Of a stretch of DNA of 21,821 nucleotides, positions 7,096 through 15,963 are shown piece by piece. The position numbers and the translations under genes are program-made. The DNA lies in contig JALGTI010000056.1 in the NCBI GenBank assembly GCA_029821455.1, positions 1-21,821 of the forward strand, in the 5' to 3' direction. The notes below the pieces were generated by a model. That model saw nothing but the letters and a program-made list of their open reading frames with translations. It searched no databases and had not been told where the DNA came from. Within the stretch, counting starts at the first letter, position 1. Each line of letters starts with the position of its first letter. The DNA is from Candidatus Zipacnadia bacterium (GTDB lineage: Bacteria > Armatimonadota > Zipacnadia > Zipacnadales > Zipacnadaceae).

Positions 7096-9047
7096 CTAGC
7101 CCGGCAGCAGGAAGTGGCCGTGGGTCTGGGTGATGGCATCCACGATCAAGAATGCCACCATAATGACGATGTCGCCGAATACCATACCCAGAAAGAAGCC
7201 ATTGGCCCGCAGCACGCTCTTGTGGCCGCCGTACTTGGTGACGACGCTCTTGAGCATCCAGGCGATGAGGATCGAGAACCAGAGCCTGTGCATGGGGTAG
7301 GTCTGCATCATAATGTAGCCGACCGGATGCAAGGGGAACCACATAAAGCGCTGCCGCAGCCAGAACATTAGCAGCGTCAGGCCGACGCCGACTCCGAGGC
7401 CGGCTATCGCTTGGCCGGAGGGATCAGTGGGGTTGGTGAGCGCATTCTGCAGGCGATTGAAGCCGCCAGCCCCCGCGCCGCCCACGAACCACGGGTCACA
7501 AGCCAGCCCGCCGTACGTATACAGTAATCGCAGATTCATATAGTAGCAGATGACTAGGGAAAGCAACGTCGCCGCTCCAAATGCCCACATCAAGCGCCGC
7601 TGATCAAGAGCGCTGACGCTGGCAATCTTCGCGCTCTGGATGTAGCTGGGCATGATGAATGCCCGCTGGTCAATCATAAACGACCATTCAAGGAAGGTCC
7701 CAATGGTCAGGTCCCGTGCTGCTACGTTCTTGCTTCCAACCACAAGCCTCAGCATATCCAAGGGGGAATTGTACGACTGCACGAACAATAATCCCGACTC
7801 GCAGACTACTTTGGAAAGGACCGTACACAGAATCACATAGAAGCCAACTATGTAGAAGCTCATTGGCAGGGATGCGCCGGCGTAACCAATCCACACCGCC
7901 ATCGCAATGATCACGCCAAGCAAACCCAACAGCGTCCAACGGGCCGGGAAAGCCTCACCGCCCTCATCGCGTAGCTTCCCCACAGCGCGCTGCCAGAGTT
8001 CTCTCAGGTATCTGCGGGCCACCCAGAACGTCAGGAAGACGTAAACGAACTGGCCGCCGGGAGGCTGGTTGCCCAGCCATGCCGGCGCGCCGGAGAGGGT
8101 CCGCACGGCGCTGGCCTTATAACCCAGGAAGTGTGCCCCCAGCATCTGCAGCTTCGTGAACCAGTAGAAGAACCACAGCGAGAAGGAGACCTCACTCCGG
8201 AGCAAGAAGCTTACTCCAATGACCGAGGGGTAGACGTGGCCAGGCACCCACCCGACAGCACTAAGCGGCTCCTCCCTAAAGATTTGGGAGAAGTCGTACT
8301 CCAGCTTAATGGCCGGAAACGTCGGGAAATAGAAATGCAAGCCGGCAAGCAACTGGGCCAAGACAACTATGCCGAAGCCTATCCACATCAGGCCGTTGTG
8401 GAAGAACGTGCCGACCTTCCAGGGGGCGTCGGAGCTTGAGGTCATCTCCATCGGTAGGGCAACCAAGGGGAATGACAGCTTCTCACGGTCAATCCATTGC
8501 TTGCTGAGGATGACCGACAGGAACATCATCATCCCGTAGGCTAGCACCGTCAACAGACCCCAGGCCAACAGGACCGGAAGCCACTCCCCATAGGGAATGG
8601 CCCGGCCCGAGGGGAGGCCCTCATAGAAGTATCGGATGGCGCTATCGCTGTGCGGCGTCATCCACGCCGGTATGTATTCGTGAAAGAGTTGCTCCCACTT
8701 GTTGGCCGGGTTTGCGTAATAGAACGGCCCTACCACAACAGAGATAAATACATTCTCTGCGCCGTGACCTGGTACCAGAGTGGAGAACAGCAGCATACAG
8801 TAGATGGTTAGCAGCTCGGCACGGCTGAGCGCCAAGCGTCTGTGTAACAGTCTCAGCAAGGGGTTGACGACCAGCACCAGAATCAACAGCAGAAAGATGG
8901 CCCCCGGAGGCAAGTGCTGGCCATACAGACACTGATAATGGCACTGAGCAACAGCCCGATGAGTATACTGCGGCCGGTGACGCCGCCGAGGTGAACCTGT
9001 GGTTTTGAAGCGGGTGTTGATGGCGATGCTTGTGACTGGACACTCAT
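7096..9047 (-). pseudogene. DUF6785/DUF6784-type polytopic membrane protein, frame broken near the N-terminus
   Basis: The long frame (8913 to 7096, 605 codons from a TTG) encodes a hydrophobic protein with many membrane segments. Blocks such as ALSRAELLTIYCMLLFSTLV, FYYANPANKWEQLFHEYIPAW and KLSFPLVALPMEM are typical of the DUF6785/DUF6784 family, whose role is unknown. The family normally has another N-terminal helix. That helix is found just upstream in a different frame: an ATG at 9047 gives a polar start and then GRSILIGLLLSAIISVCMA before running out of frame near 8920. The true frame resumes with QHLPPGAIFLLL. One or more bases, and perhaps a short loop, appear missing at about 8913-8945. 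Either the gene is inactive or the sequence has an error there; a TTG-initiated protein lacking helix 1 is also possible. Confidence 0.75.
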
Positions 9048-9120
9048 GTTGTTGTGCTTTTTCGCTGTCTTGTTAGGTTCTCCCTGCACAGCACCTAGAG
9101 AGATGAGGAAGCTGTCGGCC

Positions 9121-9737
9121 TCAGTACGCTCCCTTGCCTACTAGCACAACCGGGATGGTGCGCAGGATGATGCTCAGGTCCAGCCGCAGCGAGCGATGCT
9201 TGATGTAGTAGAAGTCGTACTCGATGTTTTCTTAGCCTCCAGCCGCTTGCGCTGCCACGGCTCGTATTGCTCCACGATGAATGGCATCTCAGGTCGTGGG
9301 CCGACGAAGCTCATCTCACCCCGCAAGATGTTGAATAGTTGGGGCGCTTCGTCAAGGCTGTACTTGCGCAGCCAGCGGCCAATCGCGGTGACGCGCGGAT
9401 CATCGGGCCTCTCTGGCGCTGGCGCGTACGGGTCGGTGTCCGCTCGCATCGTACGGAACTTATACATCGTGAACATCCGGCCCAGGTAGCCGACCCGGGC
9501 CTGCTTGAAGATAGCCGAATGTCCCGTCTGCCGCCTTATCAGCCAGGCAACGATCAGTAGCATTGGTGCCAGCAGTACCAACAGCGTCAAGGCCAGCAGC
9601 CAGTCAATAACCTGCTTGATGGTGCGCTGCCACCAGGCGAATCGGTCAATGTCCAGCTTGCTGACATCCAATTCGCCTGTAGCAAGCGCCTCCCTCACGC
9701 GCTTCTCAAGCTTTCCAATACTAGTGGGCGGCTTCAA
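9121..9737 (-). pseudogene. Polyprenyl-phosphate sugar transferase (PglC/WcaJ-type), internal deletion with frameshift
   Basis: This is the short catalytic form of the bacterial sugar transferase family, which moves a sugar-1-phosphate onto undecaprenyl phosphate to begin polysaccharide synthesis at the membrane. The first 168 codons are normal: a hydrophobic re-entrant segment (about 42-66), FKQARVGYLGRMFTMYKFRTM (starting at 77), SLDEAPQLFNILRGEMSFVGPRPE (starting at 127). After RLEA the reading frame goes wrong. The expected VKPGITGLWQxSGR block is absent, and the C-terminal 36 residues (starting ENIEYDFYYIKHRS and ending VVLVGKGAY) lie in another frame from 9231 to a TGA at 9121-9123. About 20 residues' worth of DNA seems lost at 9231-9234. 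The TTG start overlaps the upstream TGA (TTGA), indicating translational coupling to the reductase gene. Confidence 0.85.
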
Positions 9738-10306
9738 CTGACACCTGCCTGGACGACTGCCTCACGCCCCAATTGATAGGCCCGCTCCATCGCTTCGGGC
9801 ATCTCCTTGACCTCGCCCCAGCGGCGAACGGTCACATCGAGCTCCTTGAGGTCCTTGACCTTGAAGTGCCGCGCCCACACGCGCAATGGCTCCAGAACCC
9901 AGCGTCCCTCCTCGGGCATCGTGTGGGTGGTAACAACAATCCACACCTTGCCCCTCAACGCGTCCAGGAACTCACGATCCACATAGCGTGTAGAAAACCG
10001 ATCCACAAAGCACTTCATCTGGGCGGTGACGCCCTGCCAGTAGACCGGGCTGGCCCAAATGATGATGTCAGCGTCCATCACCTTGGCAACGGTGCCCGGC
10101 CAGTCGTCGTCAGCCCGGTCATCCTTGCGCTCCTTCATTTTGTCAACCATTGGGCCGATGGGGTGGATGTTGAGATCATCCAAATAGACCTTCTCCACCT
10201 CACAGCCCTGTTCCTGGCAGGCCCGCAGTACCTCACTAGCAAGCAGATCGGTATTGCCATTCTTACGGGGACTTCCAAGCAACGCTAGCGCCTTCATTAT
10301 GAACAT
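9734..10306 (-). CDS. NAD(P)H-dependent FMN reductase / flavodoxin-fold protein, 190 aa
   Basis: A flavodoxin-like fold protein of the NADPH-dependent FMN reductase group. The FMN phosphate loop is LGSPRKNGNTD (10-20), and the flavin-ring loop is WASPVYWQGVTAQMKCFVDR, where the SPVYW turn and the MKxFVDR helix are characteristic. It lacks the cysteine cluster seen in iron-sulfur flavoproteins of similar length, so it is probably a plain flavin reductase or quinone reductase-like enzyme in the cytosol. The ATG at 10306 is preceded by AAGGAAGGACGAG, a good ribosome-binding site; a second ATG at 10297 has none. Its stop codon overlaps the TTG start of the sugar transferase, so the two were translated together. 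The redox partner is not evident. Confidence 0.88.
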   Translation of the reverse strand: MFIMKALALLGSPRKNGNTDLLASEVLRACQEQGCEVEKVYLDDLNIHPIGPMVDKMKERKDDRADDDWPGTVAKVMDADIIIWASPVYWQGVTAQMKCFVDRFSTRYVDREFLDALRGKVWIVVTTHTMPEEGRWVLEPLRVWARHFKVKDLKELDVTVRRWGEVKEMPEAMERAYQLGREAVVQAGVS

Positions 10307-10431
10307 CTCGTCCTTCCTTTGGCATCTGTTTCCTGGTGCACAAGACTGTTTCGCACATCAAGGCATCGGTTCCTCCCCACTAGGTAGGTCAGGCTTCCAC
10401 CACAAAGTGCAGGGGAGGTGAATAGCCAGCT

Positions 10432-11586
10432 TTGAGCGAACAGGCCCAAACGTACCAAGCTGCTTATCTACTGCCACATGAAGGGTGTCTGAAAACGATG
10501 CGCTTTGAATCATTTAGCGGCACGCCCTATGAGATTGGTCTACAGAAAGGGCAACGCTGCAAGGACAAGATTGTTGCCTGGGTGCAGCATATGTACGAGT
10601 GGTGGGAGCGCGACTGGGGGGCTACTGATGAGCTACTGGAGCCACTCTACGAGCGTCTGCGCAGCAACTCCGAGGAGATGTATCCGGAGATGCTCGCGGA
10701 AATGGATGGCATCGCCGAAGGTGCAGGGCTCTCGCCGCGGCAGATACTACTTCACAATCACTATGGCTATCTTTGGAACACAATAGGCGCACAGCCCCAG
10801 GCCCAGCAATGCTCGGCGGCCGGCTACGTGAGCAGCCCGCAGGGACCTATCTTGGGCCAAAACCTCGACATCGGCGCAGGCGATTTCTACTTCTGCGAAC
10901 TGAGCCACCCGACCACCGGGTACGCGGTGCTGTCAGATGGCTGGTACGGGATGTGTTTCGGCGATATGGGGCTCAATGAGCGTGGATTGGCGGTTGGCAC
11001 ATCGGCCTTAGGCTGCAAGACGTATATGGATGACTGGGAGACCGGCATCCACAACCACTTCTGGACAAGGCTTATCCTGCGCAATTGCACGAACGTGTCT
11101 GAGGCAATCGCGTACCTGCAGGACAACGGCCCTATGATTGCGCCAGGGCAGGGAAAGAACTATTTGCTGGTGGACGCTGAGGGCGACATCGCCGTTGTCG
11201 AACGCACGCAGAACACCGCCGCTGTCACGCGCGAGCACAATGGCGCGATGGCAGCTACCAACTTCTGCCTACACCCTGAGATGGTCAAGCTCATTGATGA
11301 TAGCACTGATGATCGAACTGCTGGAATCAACAACGCTAAAGACCGCCACCGGCGGATACTGCAACTGTTCGAGGAGGCGGGCCGCCACGGCAGCCTGGAG
11401 CTCATGATGAAGACGTTGCGGTGGCACGAGATGCCCGGTGCACTGTGCAGGCACGAGGGCAGTGACCCGACCGGTTATACGCGACTGTCACTCATCGCCC
11501 TGCCTCACGAGCGCAGGCTATATGCCACCGACGGTCCGCCGTGCCAAGTAGAATACGAAGTCTTCGAGCTTGAAAGCGACGAGTAG
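10432..11586 (+). CDS. C45-family peptidase / acyl-CoA:6-aminopenicillanate acyltransferase-like protein, 384 aa
   Basis: An N-terminal-nucleophile hydrolase related to penicillin acyltransferase. The opening FSGTPYEIGLQKGQ (28-41) is the family's usual start. The later AQQCSAAGYVSS (124-135) carries the presumed nucleophile Cys127 and leads to GPILGQNLDIG. GLNERGLAVG and KNYLLVDAEGDIAVVE blocks follow. In this family the precursor cleaves itself before the Cys to expose the nucleophile; substrates are mostly unknown and probably amide bonds. The frame starts at a TTG preceded by AGGGGAGGTG, but the spacing is long (about 13 nt), so the exact start is uncertain; the ATG at 10498 begins right at the conserved domain. 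It is the first gene of a probable operon with the URO-D-like, M16 and hxlB genes. Confidence 0.87.
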   Translation: MSEQAQTYQAAYLLPHEGCLKTMRFESFSGTPYEIGLQKGQRCKDKIVAWVQHMYEWWERDWGATDELLEPLYERLRSNSEEMYPEMLAEMDGIAEGAGLSPRQILLHNHYGYLWNTIGAQPQAQQCSAAGYVSSPQGPILGQNLDIGAGDFYFCELSHPTTGYAVLSDGWYGMCFGDMGLNERGLAVGTSALGCKTYMDDWETGIHNHFWTRLILRNCTNVSEAIAYLQDNGPMIAPGQGKNYLLVDAEGDIAVVERTQNTAAVTREHNGAMAATNFCLHPEMVKLIDDSTDDRTAGINNAKDRHRRILQLFEEAGRHGSLELMMKTLRWHEMPGALCRHEGSDPTGYTRLSLIALPHERRLYATDGPPCQVEYEVFELESDE

Positions 11587-11620
11587 CTACGATGAAGGGA
11601 TGATAGAGGTGCCCGCCGCG

Positions 11621-12751
11621 ATGACCAGCCGCCAACGAATGCTGGCGGCGATTGAATGCGCGGAGACCGACTATGTACCATGTAGCTTCATGATCTTCGC
11701 GGCCCTGCAAAACCGCTGCAAGAGCACCGAAGAGTTCGTGCGCAGGCAAGTTGAGCTAGGTCTGGATACTTTCCTGGACATTCGCATGCCGCTGCAGCCT
11801 GTGCCGGGGCCACAGGTGCAGATCCGACAATGGCGTGAGGAGGACAGCGACGGACCAGATATCCTACACAAGGAATGGGGCACTCCAGACGGCACACTGA
11901 AGAGCGAGGTGCGCCTGACGGCTGACTGGGTCGACCTGGAGGATGTGCCCCTGTTCAACGACTATCTTGTGCCACGCGCTCAGAAGTTCCCGGTCGAGAC
12001 ACCTGATGACCTCGCTGCTCTGCAACACGTGCTTACCCCGCCGCGGCCCCAGGATATGGCGCAGTTCCGCGCCGAGCTGGCCGCCGCCAAGGAGCTAGCC
12101 GCCGAGCTGAACCTCATTGTAGCAGTAGGCAGGAGCCTGGGCCTCGAGGCGGCCGCGTGGCTCTGCGGGATCCGACAGCTAATCTTTCACGCCGTTGACC
12201 GGCCTGAGATGGTGGACGCGCTGGCCCAGCTGCTGCACGACTGGAACGTGGCGTGGATGCAGGAGGTCCTCCCCCTGAGGATGGACCTGTTTGTGCGCCG
12301 CGCCTGGTATGAGGGAACTGATTTCTGGTCGCCGCCAATGTACCAGCGATTCATCTTCCCTTATCTCAAACGCGAGGTCGAACTCACCCACGAGGCCGGC
12401 GCCAAGTTCGGCTACATCCACACCACCGGCACGATGGGCGTCTTAGACCAGATAATGGATGCAGGCGTGGACGTGCTCATCGGCGTGGACCCGGTTCAGG
12501 GCATGCAGACCGATATGAAGGTGATGCGCGAGCGCGCCGGCGACAAGCTGGCTCTCTGGGGTGGGGCGAACGGCTTCGTCACCGTAGAAAGGGGCACGCG
12601 GGAACAGATACGAGACGAGGTGAGGGAGGCCATCGAGAGTCTTGGCCCGCGCGGGTTCATCCTCTCGCCGGTCGACAACATCCTCGATGAAAGCGATGAG
12701 ACCATGGAGCGCGTTCACATCTTCATTGACGCGTGGCGGGAGATGCGATGA
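11621..12751 (+). CDS. Uroporphyrinogen decarboxylase (URO-D) family protein, 376 aa
   Basis: A TIM-barrel protein of the URO-D superfamily. The start MTSRQRMLAAIECAETDYVP is typical, as are KFGYIHTTGTMGVLDQIMDA (262-281), LALWGGANGFVTVERGTREQ (310-329) and GFILSPVDNILDE (345-357). Divergent members like this are often cobamide-linked methyltransferases or unknown catabolic enzymes rather than haem enzymes. No corrinoid protein gene lies nearby, and the heme-type substrate residues cannot be confirmed. The frame is open from 11570 inside the preceding gene, but the ATG at 11621 has AGAGGTG 9 nt upstream and gives the standard N-terminus. It ends in an ATGA overlap with the M16 gene, implying coupled translation. 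Confidence 0.88.
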   Translation: MTSRQRMLAAIECAETDYVPCSFMIFAALQNRCKSTEEFVRRQVELGLDTFLDIRMPLQPVPGPQVQIRQWREEDSDGPDILHKEWGTPDGTLKSEVRLTADWVDLEDVPLFNDYLVPRAQKFPVETPDDLAALQHVLTPPRPQDMAQFRAELAAAKELAAELNLIVAVGRSLGLEAAAWLCGIRQLIFHAVDRPEMVDALAQLLHDWNVAWMQEVLPLRMDLFVRRAWYEGTDFWSPPMYQRFIFPYLKREVELTHEAGAKFGYIHTTGTMGVLDQIMDAGVDVLIGVDPVQGMQTDMKVMRERAGDKLALWGGANGFVTVERGTREQIRDEVREAIESLGPRGFILSPVDNILDESDETMERVHIFIDAWREMR

Positions 12752-15366
12752 TGATAAGGACCTTTAGAGGAACAGTAGTCAAAACAACTTACACACCTGC
12801 GCTCGTAATACTAGTAGCACTGCTACCTGCGGCGGCCTGGGCCGAGCCCGTTGTCAGGACCCTCGACAACGGTGCACGCTTGATTGTCGAAGAGAACCGC
12901 GCGGCGCCGGTAGTTGCCGTACGCTTCTATGTCAACACCGGTGCTGCGCTGGAGGGCAAGTACCTTGGCGCAGGCGTCAGTCATTATGTCGAGCACTGCT
13001 GCGACAAGGGCACGCCCACACGCACGGCGGCCGAGATTGATGATATAGTGGAGGAGTTGGGCAACAACGCCAATGCTTATACTAGCAAGCGCGTGACCTG
13101 CTACCATATCACGACAGCGGCCAAGTTCGCGCCCCAGGCCATTGATCTGCTGGGCGACTACGTACTGGGGGCGACCTTCCCTGAAGAAGAGGTTGAGATC
13201 CAGCGCGGTGTGATATTGCGCGAGATCGCCAGGGGCGATGATGATCCCGGCCGGCTTATCTATAACCTGTTCGAGGAGACGATATTCCGCAATCATCCAC
13301 GCCGCTACCGTATCATAGGGTATGTGGAGCAGTTCAAGGCCCTCACTCGCGACGACCTGGCTGCTTATCATGCCGAACGCTATACCCCGGACAACCTGGT
13401 GGCCGTTGTGGTAGGTGATGTGGTTGCTGAGGAAGCACTGGCGGCACTTGAGGCAGCGTTGGGCAAATACCCTCGCCGCGCCGCACCAAGTCCGACGCTG
13501 CCAGATGAGCCAGCTCCCATCAGTGTCCGGCGTCGCACAATGGAGCGTGAGGGCCTCCAGCGCGCCTACCTGATGATGGGCTTCCGCACCGTTGACCTAT
13601 TCAGCCCTGATATGTACCCACTGGATGTCGCCTCTTACATTCTCAGCAATGGCGCAACCTCGCGGCTGGTAAAGGAGCTGCGCGACGAGCAGGGCATCGT
13701 GGACAGCATCTACACATGGTCTGACACCCCTGACTACGGAGCCGGGACGTTTGTCATCAGCGCGGTCCTGGATCCTGCCAAACTCGAGGAGGCAGAGTCA
13801 GCTATCCTAGAGCACCTCGGCGGGCTCAAGCGAGCACCAATTAGCCCCCAGGAGCTGCGCCGTGCAAAGAACCAAAAAGAGGCTGAACTGGTCTTTGCCA
13901 GAGATACCGTGGAGGGCCGCGCCGAGCAGCTCGCCTATGACCTGCTACTGACCGGCGATATAGATTTCAGCCGCCACTACGTCGAACGTATCCACCAAGT
14001 CACAGCCAAGGACATTCGGCGTGCTGCACGCAAGTATTTTGACTTCAACAGACGAGTTGTTTGCGTGCTGCGGCCCCCGCAACAGCAACAGCCACGAGAA
14101 CAAGACACCCAGGCGCGCGAAAGCCGCATAGTGCACGAAGTTCTGGACAATGGCATGCGGGTTATCGTCAAGTCTGACCCGCAGGTGCCAACAGTTCACA
14201 TTGCCACCGCCGCTGAGGCAGGCCTGCGTTGTGAAACGCCCCAGACCAACGGCATCACCCGCTTTATGGCTCAAATGCTCCTGCGCGGCACGACTACTCG
14301 CACCCGCCAGCAGATTGCAAACGCCTTTGAGTCAGTCGGCGGCGCTATCAGCGTTTTCTCGGGCCGTAACAGTTTCGGAGTTACCGCCCAAGTGCTGCCG
14401 GCCGATGTTCAGAAAGCACTAGAGACAGTGGCTGACTGTTTGCAGCACCCAAGCTTCCCGCGTGAGGAGTTCGAGCGGCTCCGGCAGCTTACTCTGACGG
14501 CCATTGCTGCCCAGGAGGACGATGTTGACAGCGTCGCCTCCAAGCTGCTGCGAGAGACGCTGTTCCGTGTTCACCCATATCAGAATCAGGAAATCGGCAA
14601 CGCCAGTAGCATTGGTGCCCTGACCCTTGAAGCGGTGCGGCTTTATCACAGCCAGGTCTGTCGCCCCGAGCGCATAGTCCTGGTGGTGCTGGGGGATTTC
14701 GACGCGAACGAGACGCTTCAGCAGATCAGGGCGCTGTTCGGAAGCTGGCGGCCACTGCAGGTCGAGTCACTACCACAACCACCCCAAGAGCCACCACTGG
14801 AGACGGTCCGCGAGCAAATCACACAGCGCCCTCAGCAACAGGCCATCGTTATGTACGGCTTCATCGGCCCACAAGTAGATGATCCGGACCGCTATGCTGC
14901 CGATGTGATGAGTGCTGTCTTCGCCGGCGCCGGGATGCCTGGCGGCCGGCTAAACAAGGCGCTGAGAGGGCGTCAACTAGTCTACGCCACCTTCGCCTAC
15001 CCCGTCCGCGGCATAGATCCCGGCTACTATGCCATCTATGCTGCAACTCCACCGGCGCAGGTGGAGGAGGTACGCTGCATTATTGAGGACATTGTTCGCC
15101 AGTTGCAGGATGAACCTATCGGCGATGAGGAACTCCGACGCGGCAAGCAGATGTGCGTCGCCACCCACGACATCGGAATCAGCCACCCAGGCTCCCTCAC
15201 TCAGTCAATCGCACTGGACGAACTGTACGGGCTGGGCTATGATGAAATCATAGAATATAGCCAACGCATTGAGGCGGTGACGGCCGCAGAGGTTCAGCAG
15301 CAGGCCTGCTCTTTGCTAGACCTGGAGCATTGCGCCATCGTTGTGACAATGCCGCCTGAGCAGTAG
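12748..15366 (+). CDS. Secreted M16-family zinc metalloprotease with two M16 units, 872 aa
   Basis: A signal peptide (hydrophobic core about 17-30, likely cut after AWA at 32) precedes two tandem M16 units. The first, about residues 35-450, has the inverted zinc motif HYVEH (79-83) and the third zinc ligand Glu159 in GVILREIARG, 76 residues after the second His, which is the usual spacing. The second, about 475-870, starts with VLDNGMRVIV but has RFMAQ where HxxEH would be, so it is the usual inactive partner half. Such proteins degrade or process peptides outside the cytoplasm. The ATG at 12748 overlaps the URO-D stop (ATGA) and has GGGAG 5 nt upstream; ATG 12751 is nearly equivalent. The gene lies 17 nt before hxlB. 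Confidence 0.93.
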   Translation: MMIRTFRGTVVKTTYTPALVILVALLPAAAWAEPVVRTLDNGARLIVEENRAAPVVAVRFYVNTGAALEGKYLGAGVSHYVEHCCDKGTPTRTAAEIDDIVEELGNNANAYTSKRVTCYHITTAAKFAPQAIDLLGDYVLGATFPEEEVEIQRGVILREIARGDDDPGRLIYNLFEETIFRNHPRRYRIIGYVEQFKALTRDDLAAYHAERYTPDNLVAVVVGDVVAEEALAALEAALGKYPRRAAPSPTLPDEPAPISVRRRTMEREGLQRAYLMMGFRTVDLFSPDMYPLDVASYILSNGATSRLVKELRDEQGIVDSIYTWSDTPDYGAGTFVISAVLDPAKLEEAESAILEHLGGLKRAPISPQELRRAKNQKEAELVFARDTVEGRAEQLAYDLLLTGDIDFSRHYVERIHQVTAKDIRRAARKYFDFNRRVVCVLRPPQQQQPREQDTQARESRIVHEVLDNGMRVIVKSDPQVPTVHIATAAEAGLRCETPQTNGITRFMAQMLLRGTTTRTRQQIANAFESVGGAISVFSGRNSFGVTAQVLPADVQKALETVADCLQHPSFPREEFERLRQLTLTAIAAQEDDVDSVASKLLRETLFRVHPYQNQEIGNASSIGALTLEAVRLYHSQVCRPERIVLVVLGDFDANETLQQIRALFGSWRPLQVESLPQPPQEPPLETVREQITQRPQQQAIVMYGFIGPQVDDPDRYAADVMSAVFAGAGMPGGRLNKALRGRQLVYATFAYPVRGIDPGYYAIYAATPPAQVEEVRCIIEDIVRQLQDEPIGDEELRRGKQMCVATHDIGISHPGSLTQSIALDELYGLGYDEIIEYSQRIEAVTAAEVQQQACSLLDLEHCAIVVTMPPEQ

Positions 15367-15383
15367 GAGGTCAGACAAGTACA

Positions 15384-15938
15384 ATGGAGCAAACCAACTA
15401 TGGCAATCTGATCACTAACGAGATCGCTGACATCGTCCGCGAGACCGACGCCAGGCAGGTGCAGGCTGTTGTCGAGGCAATCCTGGAAGCCAAACGCATC
15501 TTCGTGGCCGGGGCTGGCCGCAGCCTGATGATGATGCAGGCCTTTGCAATGCGCCTGATGCATCTGGGCCTGGAGTCTTACGTAGTCGGCGAGACGGTCA
15601 CGCCCAGGATTGAGCCTGGTGACCTGTTGATAGTCGGCTCCGGTTCAGGGCGTACCAGGCTGACCCTCGCCACCGTCGAGGCAGCAACCACCGAAGGCGC
15701 GCGTACTTGCGTCATCACCGGCCATGCCGATTCGCTCATCGCCCAACGCTGTGACCTGGTGCTGCACCTCCAAGCGCCGGTCACTGTCCCCCAAGCCGAG
15801 CGCCGCTCCCAGCAGCCACCGGGTTCCTTATTTGAGCAGTGCCTCCTGGTCACATGCGAGACCATCATTATGCACCTGGTGGACCGGCTGGGAACCACGG
15901 AGGAGCAGATGCGCACCCGACATACGAAGCTTGAGTAG
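15384..15938 (+). CDS. hxlB: 6-phospho-3-hexuloisomerase (SIS domain), 184 aa
   Basis: A SIS-domain sugar-phosphate isomerase that converts D-arabino-3-hexulose 6-phosphate to fructose 6-phosphate, the second step of the ribulose monophosphate pathway of formaldehyde fixation; the reverse direction supplies ribulose 5-phosphate. Residues GAGRS (43-47) and GSGSGRT (85-91) are the SIS phosphate-binding loops. SLFEQCLL (148-155) carries the catalytic Glu151, and RTRHTKLE at the C-terminus carries His180, both hallmarks of the HxlB/PHI subgroup. The length is normal. AGGAGGT at 15365-15371 is 12 nt from the ATG, a little far. The partner hexulose-6-phosphate synthase is not in this window, so the pathway direction is not settled. 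It converges with the methyltransferase gene 25 nt away. Confidence 0.9.
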   Translation: MEQTNYGNLITNEIADIVRETDARQVQAVVEAILEAKRIFVAGAGRSLMMMQAFAMRLMHLGLESYVVGETVTPRIEPGDLLIVGSGSGRTRLTLATVEAATTEGARTCVITGHADSLIAQRCDLVLHLQAPVTVPQAERRSQQPPGSLFEQCLLVTCETIIMHLVDRLGTTEEQMRTRHTKLE

Positions 15939-15963
15939 AAGACGAGGACAGCAAGCAGGAAGC

